This document shows positions 17,215 through 25,503 of a DNA stretch of 64,000 nucleotides, in pieces. A model generated the notes under the pieces. The model had not been told where the DNA came from. It worked only from the letters and a program-made list of their open reading frames with translations, and made no database searches. Every line of letters begins with the position of its first letter. The stretch's first letter is position 1. The stretch is from JAZDRH01 sp047470865 (GTDB lineage: Bacteria > Pseudomonadota > Gammaproteobacteria > Pseudomonadales > Pseudomonadaceae): NCBI RefSeq assembly GCF_047470865.1, contig NZ_JAZDRH010000002.1:158981-222980 (forward strand), written 5' to 3'. The position numbers and the translations under genes were made by a program.

Positions 17215-19364
17215 ACCCCCAACTCCTCAAAGTTACGGGCAATTTTTTCGGCCAGCTCTGCGGCTTCGGCATTTAAACCTTGTAGCTCAATATGAATATC
17301 GCGCAGTGCTTCTTCAAAATCGAAGTCTTCATCCACTTCTTCCGGTGCCACACCCACATAGCGGCCGGGCGTTAGGCTCCAGTCGGCGGCTTCAATGTCT
17401 TTGATGTCCACCAGTTTGACCAAGCCTTCTACATCACACAGCTTACCTTCCGGGAAGCGGCTTAATAACCAATGGGCTTGCTTGTAGAAGTAACGCACCT
17501 GCTTGAGTTGTTCCACCGCCAGCTTGCGCGCTTCATCGGCGGTTTTCTTTAAATTGCTACGGCCACGACCATTTAACAGCGTGTTATCCCAGAGTTCGCT
17601 GTCTTTTGCGCCATTGGCTTCGGCCAGTTCAATCACGCGGGTTGCCAACTTATAAGTCAGGTCGATTTCTTTAATCAGGTTGCGGCTTTGTTCGGCCAGG
17701 TCTTTTAGGCAGGTATCTTTATCGATGAAGTCCAGCAGGCTGGCAGCATCGTTATAGTCGTATTCGTTCCACCATTTCTGCAGGTCGTTGGTCAGGATTT
17801 GAAACGCGGACCAACCGCTTTCGACCGAGCCTTTGGCATTCAGAAAATCGACATAAGGCTCAACACTAACGCCGCCCTGCACCAGTTTGTCCATAAAGGG
17901 TTGAAAGGCTTGGCCGAATTTTCCCAACTGAGTGATAAAGTCTGGTATTGGCTCGCAGGCTAACTCTTCAGATTTTTCACCCTGCTTTTCACAGTTATGA
18001 GCCTCAAAAATCGACTTGTCGATGTAGTGTTTAACTAATTCAACAAAACGCTCGCCTTCGCCACGGTATAGCCAGACCACGGCAGTCAGGTTCTGTTGCT
18101 GCTCTGGGCTGAAGTCGTAAATCTTGCGGGTGACTTTGCGGTAGACGTTGCGGGCATCCAGCATTAGCACCTTGTCTTTCAGATGTGCAGGCTTGTTTTT
18201 ATTCAGGAACCACAACTGGCAAGGAACTGAACGGGTGTAGAAAAAGTTACCGCGAATATCGACCATGATGTCCACATGACCGGTTTTGACTAGCTGCTCG
18301 CGCACCTTAGCTTCATCCCGCCCGGCGCTGGAAGCCTGGGATGACATGACAAAGCCCGCCCGGCCCGTATCATTCAGGTAACTGTAGAAATACTGAATCC
18401 ACAGATAGTTAGCATTGGAAACTTTATTACTTTTGTTCACGCCTGGCAAACCGAAAGGCAGGCGGCGCTTATCGCCTTTGATTTTATCGGCGTCGACTTC
18501 ATCCACGTTGAAGGGCGGGTTGGCCATTAGGTAATCGACTGTACCGAACAGGCCTTCGTGGGGATCGTTATAGTAGGTAATGGCGGCTTCACCACCTTCT
18601 ACATTGCCTTCGAGTCCATGTACGGCCAGGTTCATTTTAGCTAAGCGGGTTGTAACGCGGTTTTTCTCGTGGCCGTAAAAGGTGAGTTCATGTGGGTCTT
18701 GCGCGTGACGCTCCATAAAGTGGGCGCTTTGTACAAACATGCCTCCGGAACCGCAAGCCGGGTCAAAAATTTTGCCGTGATCTGGCTCCAACACATTCAC
18801 AATCAACTGCACTAACGATACCGGCGTGAAAAATTCACCACCATCGTGCGCACCTTGATCGGCAAACTGGGTGAGAAAATATTCGTAAATACGGCCAAAG
18901 ATATCACCCGTGGCTTTTTTAAGCTCTTCTGGGTTGAGCGTACGCAGCAACATACCTAATACATCATTGGGAATGTTGTTGTATTCCTGTTTTGGTAGTT
19001 GATTGCGCAGGTTGGTGTAATCGGCCTCGATGGAGTCCATGGCATGAATAATGGCTTCGGCGCGATTATCAGCATCCGTCAGAGCAATGAGGTAGTCGAA
19101 CTGTGCTTCTGGCTTGAGATAGATGGCGCTCTTTTTAGAGAAATCTTCTTTTGTAAGCTCGCGGGTTTTACCGCCACGGCTGGGCAGGTTTGCGACAACC
19201 TCGTCTTTCACCGCCAGATAGCGGCTGTAGGCATGGCGCAGAAAGATCAGCCCCATCACCGGCAAAAAGTATTCGTTACTGGCCAGCTCGGAGTTGGCGC
19301 GTAGGGTATCAGCCGATTTCCACAGGCGTTTTTCAATTGCTTCGATGTTTTCCAGTTGTGCCAT
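17211..19364 (-). CDS. hsdM: Type I restriction-modification DNA methyltransferase subunit
   Basis: HsdM is the N6-adenine methylase of the complex. The protein has the N-terminal helical domain (LENIEAIEKRLWKSADTLR...FLPVMGLIFLRH), the SAM motif DPACGSGGMFVQS (about 197-210) and the catalytic NPPF (about 275-280). At 717 aa it is longer than the common 500-530 aa HsdM; the extra is C-terminal helical sequence (LLDFIDKDTCLKDL onward), as in a recognised longer subfamily. It is the first methylase gene of the operon, 12 bases after a small HTH gene. Confidence 0.95.
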   Translation of the reverse strand: MAQLENIEAIEKRLWKSADTLRANSELASNEYFLPVMGLIFLRHAYSRYLAVKDEVVANLPSRGGKTRELTKEDFSKKSAIYLKPEAQFDYLIALTDADNRAEAIIHAMDSIEADYTNLRNQLPKQEYNNIPNDVLGMLLRTLNPEELKKATGDIFGRIYEYFLTQFADQGAHDGGEFFTPVSLVQLIVNVLEPDHGKIFDPACGSGGMFVQSAHFMERHAQDPHELTFYGHEKNRVTTRLAKMNLAVHGLEGNVEGGEAAITYYNDPHEGLFGTVDYLMANPPFNVDEVDADKIKGDKRRLPFGLPGVNKSNKVSNANYLWIQYFYSYLNDTGRAGFVMSSQASSAGRDEAKVREQLVKTGHVDIMVDIRGNFFYTRSVPCQLWFLNKNKPAHLKDKVLMLDARNVYRKVTRKIYDFSPEQQQNLTAVVWLYRGEGERFVELVKHYIDKSIFEAHNCEKQGEKSEELACEPIPDFITQLGKFGQAFQPFMDKLVQGGVSVEPYVDFLNAKGSVESGWSAFQILTNDLQKWWNEYDYNDAASLLDFIDKDTCLKDLAEQSRNLIKEIDLTYKLATRVIELAEANGAKDSELWDNTLLNGRGRSNLKKTADEARKLAVEQLKQVRYFYKQAHWLLSRFPEGKLCDVEGLVKLVDIKDIEAADWSLTPGRYVGVAPEEVDEDFDFEEALRDIHIELQGLNAEAAELAEKIARNFEELGV

Positions 19365-19376
19365 GGGGCCAGATTC

Positions 19377-19601
19377 CTAGTTATCTTCTGATTTACTGTT
19401 TGCTGATTTCATTGCTTCGCTGACACCAGCGCGGTTGTGCTGGGCGGCGATGTATTGCTCCAGCTCTCTCTGTTTGAATCGCCAGGAGTTACCCACTTTA
19501 AAGCCCGGTAGTTCACCACTTGCGGCCAGTCGATAAATGGTCCGTTCATTCACCTTGAGGTAATCGGCCACGTCTTTGATGGTCAATATAGGGTCACTCA
19601 T
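19377..19601 (-). CDS. Small excisionase-type helix-turn-helix protein
   Basis: This 74-aa protein has a MerR/excisionase-type winged helix (LTIKDVADYLKVNERTIYRLAASGELPGFKVGNSWRFKQRELEQYI). Such proteins commonly sit directly upstream of hsdM in type I loci and may control it; others act as recombination directionality factors. Here both readings are possible because recombinases are on the same element. Its promoter region carries direct repeats. Confidence 0.85.
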   Translation of the reverse strand: MSDPILTIKDVADYLKVNERTIYRLAASGELPGFKVGNSWRFKQRELEQYIAAQHNRAGVSEAMKSANSKSEDN

Positions 19602-19619
19602 GACGAGATTTCTCAGCTA

Positions 19620-19679
19620 TGTCGAAGGTGTCGAAAAAGTACAAGAATGTCAATATATAGGATCTGGGAGAGAGGTCAA
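19620..19679 (-). promoter_or_regulatory. Promoter of the HTH-hsd operon with direct repeats
   Basis: On the minus strand TTGACC (19674-19679) and TATATT (19652-19657) are 16 bp apart. Downstream of the predicted start point are two TTCGACA direct repeats (read as TGTCGAA at 19620-19626 and 19629-19635) with a 9-bp period. They are a plausible autoregulatory operator for the HTH protein. Confidence 0.5.
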
Positions 19680-19698
19680 GCAAGAACGGTTTTCAGGC

Positions 19699-20250
19699 TT
19701 ATTGATCGCCAAACAGGCGCTGGTAGTCGGCCTTGAAGTTGGCAGGCATGTCTGAAAAGTACTTCCAGAACTCGACCAGGCCATTGATGGTCTTCATGTC
19801 TGCATGACCACAGTCCAGCATGATTTTGAGCAGCTCTAAGGTTGGCATGACCTGCGCATCGAAGGCTTTGGCCAAATCAGTCATATCCTGATCGTCCGTC
19901 ACAACAGGAACACTCAACTCCAATGCATAGGCGATATACCAGGCATCTACGCGGGATGGCCCAGGCAGTTCAGTTTGCACATGATCCCAGACGTATTCGA
20001 AGGTTTGCTGAATGGACTTCTTTTGTTTTTTGCTGATTTTGGGGAAATGTTTGCGATTCTCGGCGAATTCCTCGTTATCCACCCAGGGGAACTTGCTTTG
20101 TAGTTTTCTGCCAGCCAGCTCTTCATTGAGCTCAGGCAGAATGTACAGGCAATACTCGTTGTCCCCAAAGGGCACGAACAGTAAGGGGCGTATGGTTTTA
20201 GCCAACCTTAGGTAGGCGTTGGTATCCACGAGGATTTTCGATTGCGGCAT
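19699..20250 (-). CDS. PIN-domain protein, candidate toxin nuclease
   Basis: The 183-aa protein starts KILVDTNAYLRLAK, the first Asp of a PIN nuclease, and has DAWYIAYALELSVPVVTDDQDM (about 121-142) with the other conserved acids. PIN proteins are Mg-dependent RNases, usually toxins. It overlaps the stop of the upstream Xre-ImmA/IrrE gene by one base (TGATG), so the two are coupled. Comparative studies of toxin-antitoxin loci have linked Xre-COG2856 proteins with toxin partners. The function is inferred. Confidence 0.82.
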   Translation of the reverse strand: MPQSKILVDTNAYLRLAKTIRPLLFVPFGDNEYCLYILPELNEELAGRKLQSKFPWVDNEEFAENRKHFPKISKKQKKSIQQTFEYVWDHVQTELPGPSRVDAWYIAYALELSVPVVTDDQDMTDLAKAFDAQVMPTLELLKIMLDCGHADMKTINGLVEFWKYFSDMPANFKADYQRLFGDQ

Positions 20251-21392
20251 CAGGTCAACTCTGCGTGGATACTCCGTGCATCGAGGAGTGGCATATCCAG
20301 CACAGTTTGAACATAACCTGGCCCTTTATCGTGCTCTTTCAGATATTGTCGGAGCAGGTCGAAGAAAGGAGTTTCAAATGCGCCTTCTACTTTTTCGATG
20401 TAGTCGCGCGCGCTTGGCTTGCCGTATTCGTCCAGCTCATTATCACCGAACAGGGCTTCGCTGATATTTAGGAATTGCTGGTTAAATTTGGTTACCGCAC
20501 CAAAGAAGGAATTACCCATTATAATTTCAGCTCTACCAAGCCGCTTTGCGTACTTGTTAACTTGCTGAAGGATAGTATTTGGGGAAATTACCTGCTGCTC
20601 TGCCATCTGCTTTAACGTATTGATCTTTGCAGCAGTCGACGGCTTTTTAACCAACACTTCGTAGGTCTGCTCCGCTAATTCATGAGGGTAAAGCAAGCTC
20701 GCGGCAAAAGCATCGGCGAAGTCTTCCGCGTCATCACCCTCAAGGCTTGGCGAAAGACAGTGCCCCAACTCATGTGCCATCCAGAACTTGAAGTCATGGG
20801 TATTGGTATCCAGATTCAGGTATACCCATGTGCTGCCCGAGTCAGGAAGGTGTATGTGTACTGCATTTTCATGACGCTGCTTTGCTCCCCACATAACTGG
20901 GACCACAACGGCCTGTAGTTCGCTGAAGCGGCGAATCAAATGCGTGAAATCCACACACTCCACCGGGCCAAGATTAATATCTTCTCTGACTTTCGCTGTT
21001 ACCGTTCGAAGATAGTCATAATCACAGCTCGGCGACTTGAGTACCGGCGGCATTTCAAAGGTGTCAAACGGCAAATAGGGCACGAGGTGACGCAAAAAGC
21101 GACCAATCTCTTGCGCTTTTTCGATATGGTAATCCTTGGTTTTGGTACCGCGCATTTTGCGGAATGCCACTTTCGGGGCGTGCGGATCTTCCTTGATGAC
21201 CAAATCATCAAAAGAGAGATTTAACAACTTGCCTAACTGAAGTAGCTTGTTAGGTCGGGGAAAAGACTTGTGCAAAAGCCACTGGGAAACGGCTTCTTTG
21301 GTTACGCCTAGAGCATCCGCGACGGCAGTTTGGGTTAACCCTACCTTATCGATCGCCTGCTGTGCTTTATCTGTATTTAGTCTTTTTTGCAT
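20250..21392 (-). CDS. Xre-family HTH fused to ImmA/IrrE metallopeptidase
   Basis: The 380-aa protein has an N-terminal Xre helix-turn-helix (GLTQTAVADALGVTKEAVSQWLLHKSFPRPNKLLQLGKLL, about 18-57) and a zinc peptidase motif HELGH (about 207-211), with the downstream acidic helix DAEDFADAFAASLLYP. ImmA/IrrE peptidases cleave repressors; the Xre fusion can be both DNA-binder and sensor. A TTG at 21416 is in frame, but ATG 21392 lies 6 bases after a good -10 box, implying a leaderless message. It is probably the regulator/antitoxin of the PIN gene. Confidence 0.88.
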   Translation of the reverse strand: MQKRLNTDKAQQAIDKVGLTQTAVADALGVTKEAVSQWLLHKSFPRPNKLLQLGKLLNLSFDDLVIKEDPHAPKVAFRKMRGTKTKDYHIEKAQEIGRFLRHLVPYLPFDTFEMPPVLKSPSCDYDYLRTVTAKVREDINLGPVECVDFTHLIRRFSELQAVVVPVMWGAKQRHENAVHIHLPDSGSTWVYLNLDTNTHDFKFWMAHELGHCLSPSLEGDDAEDFADAFAASLLYPHELAEQTYEVLVKKPSTAAKINTLKQMAEQQVISPNTILQQVNKYAKRLGRAEIIMGNSFFGAVTKFNQQFLNISEALFGDNELDEYGKPSARDYIEKVEGAFETPFFDLLRQYLKEHDKGPGYVQTVLDMPLLDARSIHAELT

Positions 21393-21398
21393 GCGCGA

Positions 21399-21430
21399 AG
21401 TATATGCCGCAGTCAAGTTTTGTCAAGTTT
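21399..21430 (-). promoter_or_regulatory. Promoter and direct-repeat operator of Xre-ImmA gene
   Basis: On the minus strand TTGACA (21421-21426) and TATACT (21399-21404) are 16 bp apart. Two tandem decamers AAACTTGACA and AAACTTGACT (21411-21430) overlap the -35 and spacer, a layout expected for Xre autorepression. The -10 ends 6 bases before ATG 21392, so the RNA should start at or next to the start codon. Confidence 0.65.
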
Positions 21431-21452
21431 AAAATCTCCAGACTAGTGCCTA

Positions 21453-21929
21453 CTAAACCCTCCCTGAAGGTGGAACTTCCTTATCAAACGGCCGGAGTAT
21501 CTGCGCGGTTTCAGTGTTTGAGGGCAGCTCAGCCCCTTCTGGTGGGGCCTTATCAACGCTAGCCATCTGTATCCCTTTCTGCCGCACATGAAAGGCGATT
21601 TGCTGCCAGCGGCGCAGCCATAGCTCTTCTTTTCGCTTGTAGGCATCTAGCTCCGCTTTGAGGCGATCTACCTCTACCTGAAGCTCTTCGGCCTCTTTAG
21701 TGGCCTGCTCTTTGGTTTTCACCAATCCGCCCGACAATGCTCGCTTGGCGTTGTCATAGGCGGCCTTGATCTCAGATTTAGCTTGGAGCGACTGGCGACT
21801 AAAGCCAAAGCGCTCTTCTAGCACAGCCCAAGTTAGTTTGGAACCAAGTTCTCCCATAGCCCAACGATCTAAATCCGCCACAATGGTATTGATTTCACTA
21901 TCCGACATACGTCTGAAACGCTTAGCCAT
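21453..21929 (-). CDS. Small coiled-coil protein, TnpC-like
   Basis: The 158-aa protein has a basic N-terminus with a likely helix-turn-helix (ITWAVLEERFGFSRQSL-like region, residues about 30-50) and a long coiled coil (KTKEQATKEAEELQVEVDRLKAELDAYKRKEELWLRRW, about 70-110). It is the last of four genes starting with the tyrosine recombinases and overlaps the 669-aa recombinase by 8 bases. Tn554 has an equivalent small accessory gene, tnpC, that affects orientation and frequency of insertion. The match is by position, size and coiled coil. Confidence 0.7.
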   Translation of the reverse strand: MAKRFRRMSDSEINTIVADLDRWAMGELGSKLTWAVLEERFGFSRQSLQAKSEIKAAYDNAKRALSGGLVKTKEQATKEAEELQVEVDRLKAELDAYKRKEELWLRRWQQIAFHVRQKGIQMASVDKAPPEGAELPSNTETAQILRPFDKEVPPSGRV

Positions 21930-23931
21930 GTTTCACCTCGATTAGATATTGCTCAGGGTCAAAATGCTCAACCCCATTGTCCGCTAATTGGGTTTTTAGG
22001 GTTTTAAGTTCTTTATCATTGTGCGCAAGCCAGTCGGCACTTTTCTTTGGCTTTTGACTACTCATTTTCTGCTCAGCGTTTTTTCGAGCAATTGCCGTGA
22101 GTGCATATTGCCGTTTTAAGTCTTCTAATCGTCCAGCATCGCCTTTTGCCCACACATAGTCCTTGCAGTCTGCTGAACATTGCAAATGGCGCTCACAAGG
22201 TGTTTGCGAGAAATTATGGATACAAATACCAGTACCGACATCATGCACCGCCTGAACCCTTGCTTTGAGGAAAGCGTCCTGAACGTCAACCGGAATTGCT
22301 TGAATCTGTTCTGCTATTTGTCCGCCGACGAGCCCTTTCTTGATGTCTTGGCGCAGCATAAGCGCTCGCTTTTCTCGTGAGGTATGCTGATACGCTTTTG
22401 TGTCGCGTGGATTCGTTCTACCAAACCATTCCGTCTGCAGTAGATCACTCAAACCGCCTTCATCAAGCAAAGTATTGAGAGTGTGTCGAAAATGATGACT
22501 GGTGAAATCCACCTCAACGCTAGCAGAGGCATATTCTGCAGCGAGGTCTGGAAAATAACGAAGGAATGTCGAAAACATTGACTGACTGCAGCTGGTCGCC
22601 AACCAATGAGCATAAGTGCCACTCGAAAGACCGAGCGGCCGGAGGAATAGTAAATCCTTCAGATAATATTCTTTACCAAATTGATCTGTGTGAATGGCTG
22701 ATAGATAGGCGTCTGAAAAATCACGAGCGCAGTATTTTCTCAAACCCTCCTTAGTTGTGAAATGAATTGGATTTCGTGAACGTTTTCCTTGTTTGTTTGA
22801 CGCATCGGCGTCTGCCCAAGCTAGGTTTTGTTTGCGAAGCCAACCCGTTGAAATTAATGCTGTATTACTAATCCCCAGTTCCCTTAGATCGCTAGCATAG
22901 AACCGCTGTTCACGCGGAAATCGCTCCAAAAAGCGTAAGTCCGGTCCACGGGTTTTATGCATCTCTTCTGCCGTCTCGCGAGCAGCGTTGGTGAGCTCCG
23001 CTAATTCGTTAAGCACTTCTTCAACAATAGGTTTAACCTCTGAAGGTAGGTACAATTTGCGTTTCGGAGTGAATACGTCTCCTCGACTTGCTTTGCGCGG
23101 GAGGTACTCGATATAACCGTTCCCTTCGTCATCAACAGACAGTGTTTGATTTGGTAAAAGTGAAACCTCACTAAACCGTCGCCCCGTGCACGCAAGCAAA
23201 GTCAATAACAAAACATACAGCCGGTATTTATGACTTTTCGGTACATTTTGATAAAGCTCTCCAATTACACGGAATACTTTTGGCTCAACCAATTTGTCCG
23301 ATTTAGTCTCAAGAACCTCTGGATCATCAAGCCGCTTGTGGCTTAAACCGCCCGTGCTCGCTGGGCGCTTCATTCGCGCGTATTTAAATTGCAACAGAGC
23401 CCGGCACAAACCGTTGGCATCGCAATGTGCTGCGAACTCTGCAATATGTTTATGGAGGTTATATGCCGTCGTCTCGCGGTAATGTTTTGAAATTAACGCG
23501 CATGCATTATCAAGTGCTTCGGGAGTCAGGTTGAGTAGTTTCTGGCCCAATTGAGTTGCGGCCGCAGCAACATAACCGACTGCTGTTATGAAGTTACGCT
23601 GATTGGGCGTTGACTGATGCTTTCTATGAAATCTTAAAACGAATAATGCCTTACAAACTTCACTCCAACTATCCACTAGAGGCTCGGCGCCTAATTTTGG
23701 TGATAAGGTAAAGGCAAAAGACGCAGCTTTGATATTTTTTCCTGTCAGCTTCACAAGTCTGCCAGATGTTATATTCCAATTCGATTCATGCCATTTAACC
23801 GACCCGAAACCATCTAACTTCAAAAGCTGTGCTTTGCTGACTAGGGCTTGTAAACTCGCATTCCGATCGCGTTCTAAACGATCAATAAAGGGTATAACTT
23901 TAGCTTTGCGTTGCGAGCGACCATCAGACAT
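21922..23931 (-). CDS. Tyrosine recombinase, TnpB-like (669 aa)
   Basis: This large tyrosine recombinase has the first catalytic Arg in LLACTGRRFSEVSLLP (about 251), HxxR in SHHFRHTLNTLLD (His 479, Arg 482) and the nucleophile Tyr in NPRDTKAYQHTS (about 514). A long N-terminal region and a Cys-rich C-terminal segment (CIHNFSQTPCERHLQCSADC, about 580-600) go beyond a normal integrase, as in Tn554 TnpB. It overlaps the genes on both sides by 8 bases. The catalytic set looks complete. Confidence 0.88.
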   Translation of the reverse strand: MSDGRSQRKAKVIPFIDRLERDRNASLQALVSKAQLLKLDGFGSVKWHESNWNITSGRLVKLTGKNIKAASFAFTLSPKLGAEPLVDSWSEVCKALFVLRFHRKHQSTPNQRNFITAVGYVAAAATQLGQKLLNLTPEALDNACALISKHYRETTAYNLHKHIAEFAAHCDANGLCRALLQFKYARMKRPASTGGLSHKRLDDPEVLETKSDKLVEPKVFRVIGELYQNVPKSHKYRLYVLLLTLLACTGRRFSEVSLLPNQTLSVDDEGNGYIEYLPRKASRGDVFTPKRKLYLPSEVKPIVEEVLNELAELTNAARETAEEMHKTRGPDLRFLERFPREQRFYASDLRELGISNTALISTGWLRKQNLAWADADASNKQGKRSRNPIHFTTKEGLRKYCARDFSDAYLSAIHTDQFGKEYYLKDLLFLRPLGLSSGTYAHWLATSCSQSMFSTFLRYFPDLAAEYASASVEVDFTSHHFRHTLNTLLDEGGLSDLLQTEWFGRTNPRDTKAYQHTSREKRALMLRQDIKKGLVGGQIAEQIQAIPVDVQDAFLKARVQAVHDVGTGICIHNFSQTPCERHLQCSADCKDYVWAKGDAGRLEDLKRQYALTAIARKNAEQKMSSQKPKKSADWLAHNDKELKTLKTQLADNGVEHFDPEQYLIEVKHG

Positions 23932-25396
23932 TCTCTTGACCCTCTTCGCAGATTTTCACAACTTGTGCTACCGCTGATATCACTTCGTCGAGTTGAATCC
24001 CTAGGCGAGCGTTCTCGTATTTTTCAAGTCGCTCTTTCCGACTCGCCAATAGGCAATCCAACACCTGCTCATGATCAGCATGTCGGTAGGGCTGAAATTT
24101 AGGGCACAAATAACAAGAATATGGCGGGTCGAGGTGGCAAACGCTAGATTCGCCACAAACTCCGATATCGGATTGTACCGTCGGATTTTGTTCGTCAACA
24201 AAGATTAGGTGCTTGTCGTCACGATCACCATTGACCGCCTCAATATCGCTATCGACGACTTTACCTTTGAAAAAGTTTAGGTAATTCGAAAAGGCTTTTG
24301 TGGTTGCCTTATCAAGGTGCTCGACAATTCTGCCAGCCATTTCAAAATAAACCTGCACATGCTGGGTATCGGTATGATCCAGTATTCTGGCCAGCTCACG
24401 CTTACTGATTCCCTCAGCTGCTAAACCAGTTGCCAAGGTATAACGTAGCCGCCTTGGCGTAACGCGCAGTAGCTCGCCAGTAAGCGGCGAGATAATGTTA
24501 TGACGTTTCACGAACGCACTAAGCAAACGAGCTATATCGCTGCTTGTCAGATTAAATACGTTATCAATGTCTTTGGATAAAATGGCGGCTTTGTTTCCAT
24601 TCCTGTTAATAAGCAATGGTCGCTCTTCCGGATTCACAAAGGCCCTCTCTGCAAAGCTCAGCGGAACTAACTTACTGACTTCAATCAACTGCTCAATCAT
24701 GGCACCAAAATGCGGATCGAGATATTCATCCAAAAGATCGTCTCTTGGATTTACAAATCGCTTTTTAATTCTCGGCATGCGAATGATGTAGCAGGGGTCC
24801 TCACCTCCGGGAACCAGACATTCAAAATCAGACTCACGCAGAAAAGTTAAGTTAGCTGGATTGCGTCCAAATGCTATTGAGAGCGCAACCACAACCCTCT
24901 GCTGCAAATACTCTAATGATCGCCCCTCATCCGATTTAAGTGCATTGATTAACAGAGGTAGCTCAAGAGACTTGTGCAGAGGACCACTTTCGGAATCTTC
25001 CATCCGAACAGCCTCTCCTTTCGGATTCCCTGGCAACTCTAATGCCTCAAGTTCTTGCGCATAAATTTCCGAAAAGCCACATTCTGACTTGTTGTCCGCA
25101 CTCCAAATGTACCACTGTACGGGCCTATACATTGCCCACAACCTTTTTCGTGAGCGGGCGCGATTGATAGCGGTTTCAAACAGACCAATTAAGTGCGACT
25201 CAGTATCAACTTGAGATACTGGGCTCCCCCAATGTCTCAGAACTTCTCTCCAAACATCCTGATACGCAGCATAACCCGCATGGGTGGATATTCGTTTAAG
25301 TCGGTCAGCAACATGGTCTTTGAACGCTTCTCTGATTTCAGAGTTAGTTATCTTTGTGAAATTCAGGGTTGAATTATCCCTCGCAGAATAGGGCAA
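23924..25396 (-). CDS. Tyrosine recombinase (490 aa), second of three
   Basis: Catalytic residues are visible: Arg in IAFGRNPANLTFL (about 178), RxxR-type VTPRRLRYTLATGL (Arg about 318), His in LDHTDTQHV (about 341) and Tyr in HVQVYFEMAG (about 350). A C-terminal Cys/His cluster (CGESSVCHLDPPYSCYLCPKFQPYRH) may bind zinc. The called start is a TTG at 25394-25396. Protein-like sequence continues upstream in frame without a normal start codon to a TGA at 25463-25465, so the true N-terminus is uncertain. The stop overlaps the 669-aa gene by 8 bases. Confidence 0.85.
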   Translation of the reverse strand: MPYSARDNSTLNFTKITNSEIREAFKDHVADRLKRISTHAGYAAYQDVWREVLRHWGSPVSQVDTESHLIGLFETAINRARSRKRLWAMYRPVQWYIWSADNKSECGFSEIYAQELEALELPGNPKGEAVRMEDSESGPLHKSLELPLLINALKSDEGRSLEYLQQRVVVALSIAFGRNPANLTFLRESDFECLVPGGEDPCYIIRMPRIKKRFVNPRDDLLDEYLDPHFGAMIEQLIEVSKLVPLSFAERAFVNPEERPLLINRNGNKAAILSKDIDNVFNLTSSDIARLLSAFVKRHNIISPLTGELLRVTPRRLRYTLATGLAAEGISKRELARILDHTDTQHVQVYFEMAGRIVEHLDKATTKAFSNYLNFFKGKVVDSDIEAVNGDRDDKHLIFVDEQNPTVQSDIGVCGESSVCHLDPPYSCYLCPKFQPYRHADHEQVLDCLLASRKERLEKYENARLGIQLDEVISAVAQVVKICEEGQENV

Positions 25397-25503
25397 TCTC
25401 CAAGTATCACCGGATATATCAACTTCCTTTCCTTCACGGGTAATTAGCTTCTCTATCTCAGGTCAAGACTGCTCGACGGCCTGAGGTTTCGATAATCTAG
25501 TAT

